DNA from: Rhodobacterales bacterium
GTDB lineage: Bacteria; Pseudomonadota; Alphaproteobacteria; Rhodobacterales; Rhodobacteraceae
Direction of reading: 5' to 3'
Assembly (NCBI GenBank): GCA_013298675.1
Contig: JAAFIJ010000146.1
Location: 1-7,081 of the forward strand
DNA length: 7,081 bases
In this document: positions 5,831 through 7,081 of the stretch, one piece after another
Position numbering within the stretch: the stretch's first letter is position 1
Layout: each line of letters starts with the position of its first letter
Notes under the pieces: generated by a model
Databases searched by the model: none
What the model saw: the letters and a program-made list of their open reading frames with translations, nothing else
What the model was told of the DNA's origin: nothing
Made by a program: the position numbers and the translations under genes

Positions 5831-7081
5831 ATGCGTCTGAGTGACTTTTCAGCGTCAGAACTATCGCGAATGATTTTGGCGCGCGAAGCGTCTTCGGTTG
5901 AGATCATGCAGGACCATCTGGACCGCATTGACGCGATCAACCCACGAGTGAATGCAGTGATATCATTGCGCGACCGAGACGCGTTGATGAATGAGGCGCG
6001 TCTGGCTGACACCTCCGCTCCCGTTGGGTGGCTGCACGGATTGCCATTTGCCGTAAAAGATCTTTGTGCGACCAAAGGGTTGCGCACCACTTGGGGATCA
6101 TCGCTTTTTGCTGATTTTGTCCCGCAAGAGGACGATCTGTTGGCCGCACGGATGCGTCGTGCGGGTGCGATATTCATCGGCAAGACCAATACGCCGGAAT
6201 GGGGACATGGTAGCCACAGTTTCAACCCGGTGCACGGGGTGACGCGCAATCCCTATGATCTGAGCATGTCGGCGGGGGGATCTTCTGGTGGGGCCGCTGC
6301 GGGGTTGGCGGCGCGGATGCTGCCAGTGGCGGACGGATCCGACATGATGGGGTCATTGCGCAACCCTGCAGCCTTTTGCAATGTTTACGGCTTTCGCCCA
6401 AGTTGGGGTTTGGTGCCGTCAGATGCAGAAGGAGAAACGCATCTCTCGACACTGTCCACTGATGGGCCCATGGGGCGCACCATCGAGGATGTGGCGAACC
6501 TGCTGACCGTGCAAGCGGGCCTTAATCGGGAAGTGCCGTTTGGTCGCGAAGGCAAAGATTTTGCGCCAGGATTGGGCGGCTCAATCAAGGGCAAGAAAAT
6601 TGCTTGGGCCGGTGATTGGGGTGGCGCTTATCGTATGGAGCCCGGCATTTTGGACCTATGCGAACGCGGCCTTGACGTTTTGTCTGCGCTTGGGGCGGTG
6701 ATTGAACCTATTGCCCCGCCTTTTCCCGCAGAGCAGCTTTGGCGCTCTTGGACCACTTTGCGAGCGATGCTGAATGCAGGCGGGTTCAAACACATCTATG
6801 ACGATCCGGTGCGGCGACGCCACCTTAAGGCCGAGACGATTTGGGAAATCGAACAAGGCCGCGCACTGACGGCGCAGCAGGTATATGAAGCGAGCACTGT
6901 GCGGTCGTCCTATTATGCCCATATGGCGCGGCTGTTCGAGCGTTACGAAGCGGTTGTCTTGCCCAGTGCGCAAGTCTGGCCATTTCCAGTTGAATGGCGC
7001 TGGCCGCAGAAGATAAACGGTCATCCAATGGACACCTATCACCGATGGATGGAAGTTGTCATTCCGATCAGTTTGATTGGC
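5831..7081 (+). CDS. Second amidase-signature hydrolase, 3' end beyond the window (partial)
   Basis: An open frame of 417 codons runs from ATG 5831 to the right edge with no stop. About 50-70 residues are probably missing, judged by the family's usual 460-490. The amidase-signature triad is intact: Lys76 in LPFAVKDL, cis-Ser151 in GGSSGG (149-154), and nucleophile Ser175 in DMMGSLRNPAAF, followed by YGFRPSWGLVP. The fold positions match those of the other amidase in this window, but the sequence is clearly different (MMGSLRNPAA against GGGSVRIPAS), so the two belong to separate branches and are not a recent duplication. An in-frame TGA at 5825-5827 rules out a longer N-terminus. No convincing ribosome site precedes ATG 5831. 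There is no signal peptide, so it should be cytoplasmic. It lies 100 bases after the binding-protein gene, behind two hairpins, so it probably has its own transcript or depends on read-through. The substrate cannot be told from the sequence; acylamide or arylalkylamide hydrolysis is typical of this branch. Confidence 0.92.
   Translation, partial: MRLSDFSASELSRMILAREASSVEIMQDHLDRIDAINPRVNAVISLRDRDALMNEARLADTSAPVGWLHGLPFAVKDLCATKGLRTTWGSSLFADFVPQEDDLLAARMRRAGAIFIGKTNTPEWGHGSHSFNPVHGVTRNPYDLSMSAGGSSGGAAAGLAARMLPVADGSDMMGSLRNPAAFCNVYGFRPSWGLVPSDAEGETHLSTLSTDGPMGRTIEDVANLLTVQAGLNREVPFGREGKDFAPGLGGSIKGKKIAWAGDWGGAYRMEPGILDLCERGLDVLSALGAVIEPIAPPFPAEQLWRSWTTLRAMLNAGGFKHIYDDPVRRRHLKAETIWEIEQGRALTAQQVYEASTVRSSYYAHMARLFERYEAVVLPSAQVWPFPVEWRWPQKINGHPMDTYHRWMEVVIPISLIG

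Noticed and set aside
5761..6249. Minus-strand open frame of 162 codons opposite the second amidase
   Set aside because: The plus-strand frame carries the intact amidase triad; the antisense product has no recognisable motif and its end runs through the palindrome.
6656..7042. Minus-strand open frame of 128 codons near the right edge
   Set aside because: It lies wholly opposite the continuing second amidase frame and is low-complexity, Arg-rich shadow sequence.
1..7081. Mobile element, phage, CRISPR or defence island
   Set aside because: No transposase or integrase motifs, no terminal repeats, no spaced repeats and no abrupt change in composition were seen; the genes are metabolic and co-oriented.

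Overview
The window looks like an ordinary chromosomal segment of an alphaproteobacterium, most likely a Rhodobacteraceae (Roseobacter-group) species. I infer this from the moderately GC-rich codon use, from the first gene fragment (it resembles the small DUF6476-type proteins I associate with that family), and from the style of the transporter genes. All the genes I can support lie on the + strand.

Layout: (1) positions 1-188 hold the 3' end of a small protein. (2) 269-1726 encodes a complete amidase-signature hydrolase that most resembles 6-aminohexanoate-cyclic-dimer hydrolases. (3) After a gap of about 110 bases, 1838-5730 is a compact four-gene ABC importer operon of the spermidine/putrescine type: ATPase, two permeases and a secreted binding protein. 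The first three genes are separated by 4 bases or overlap by 8. (4) 5731-5830 is non-coding, with two hairpins, one of them a perfect 24-base palindrome. (5) From 5831 to the window edge runs a second, different amidase, cut off after 417 codons. It has no stop codon in the window, so a list of closed ORFs would miss it.

How the genes may work together: the binding protein captures a cationic amine-like ligand in the periplasm, and the two permeases and the ATPase import it. Neither amidase has a signal peptide, so both should act in the cytoplasm. A plausible reading is import of an amide-bearing amine followed by hydrolysis to ammonia, acid or amine for nitrogen nutrition. This rests on gene order only.

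I found no CRISPR array, RNA gene, insertion sequence, phage gene or defence system, and nothing I would call an undescribed system. The points most worth a second look are the amidase-importer-amidase arrangement, the palindrome, and the unusual coupling-loop residues shared by both permeases.
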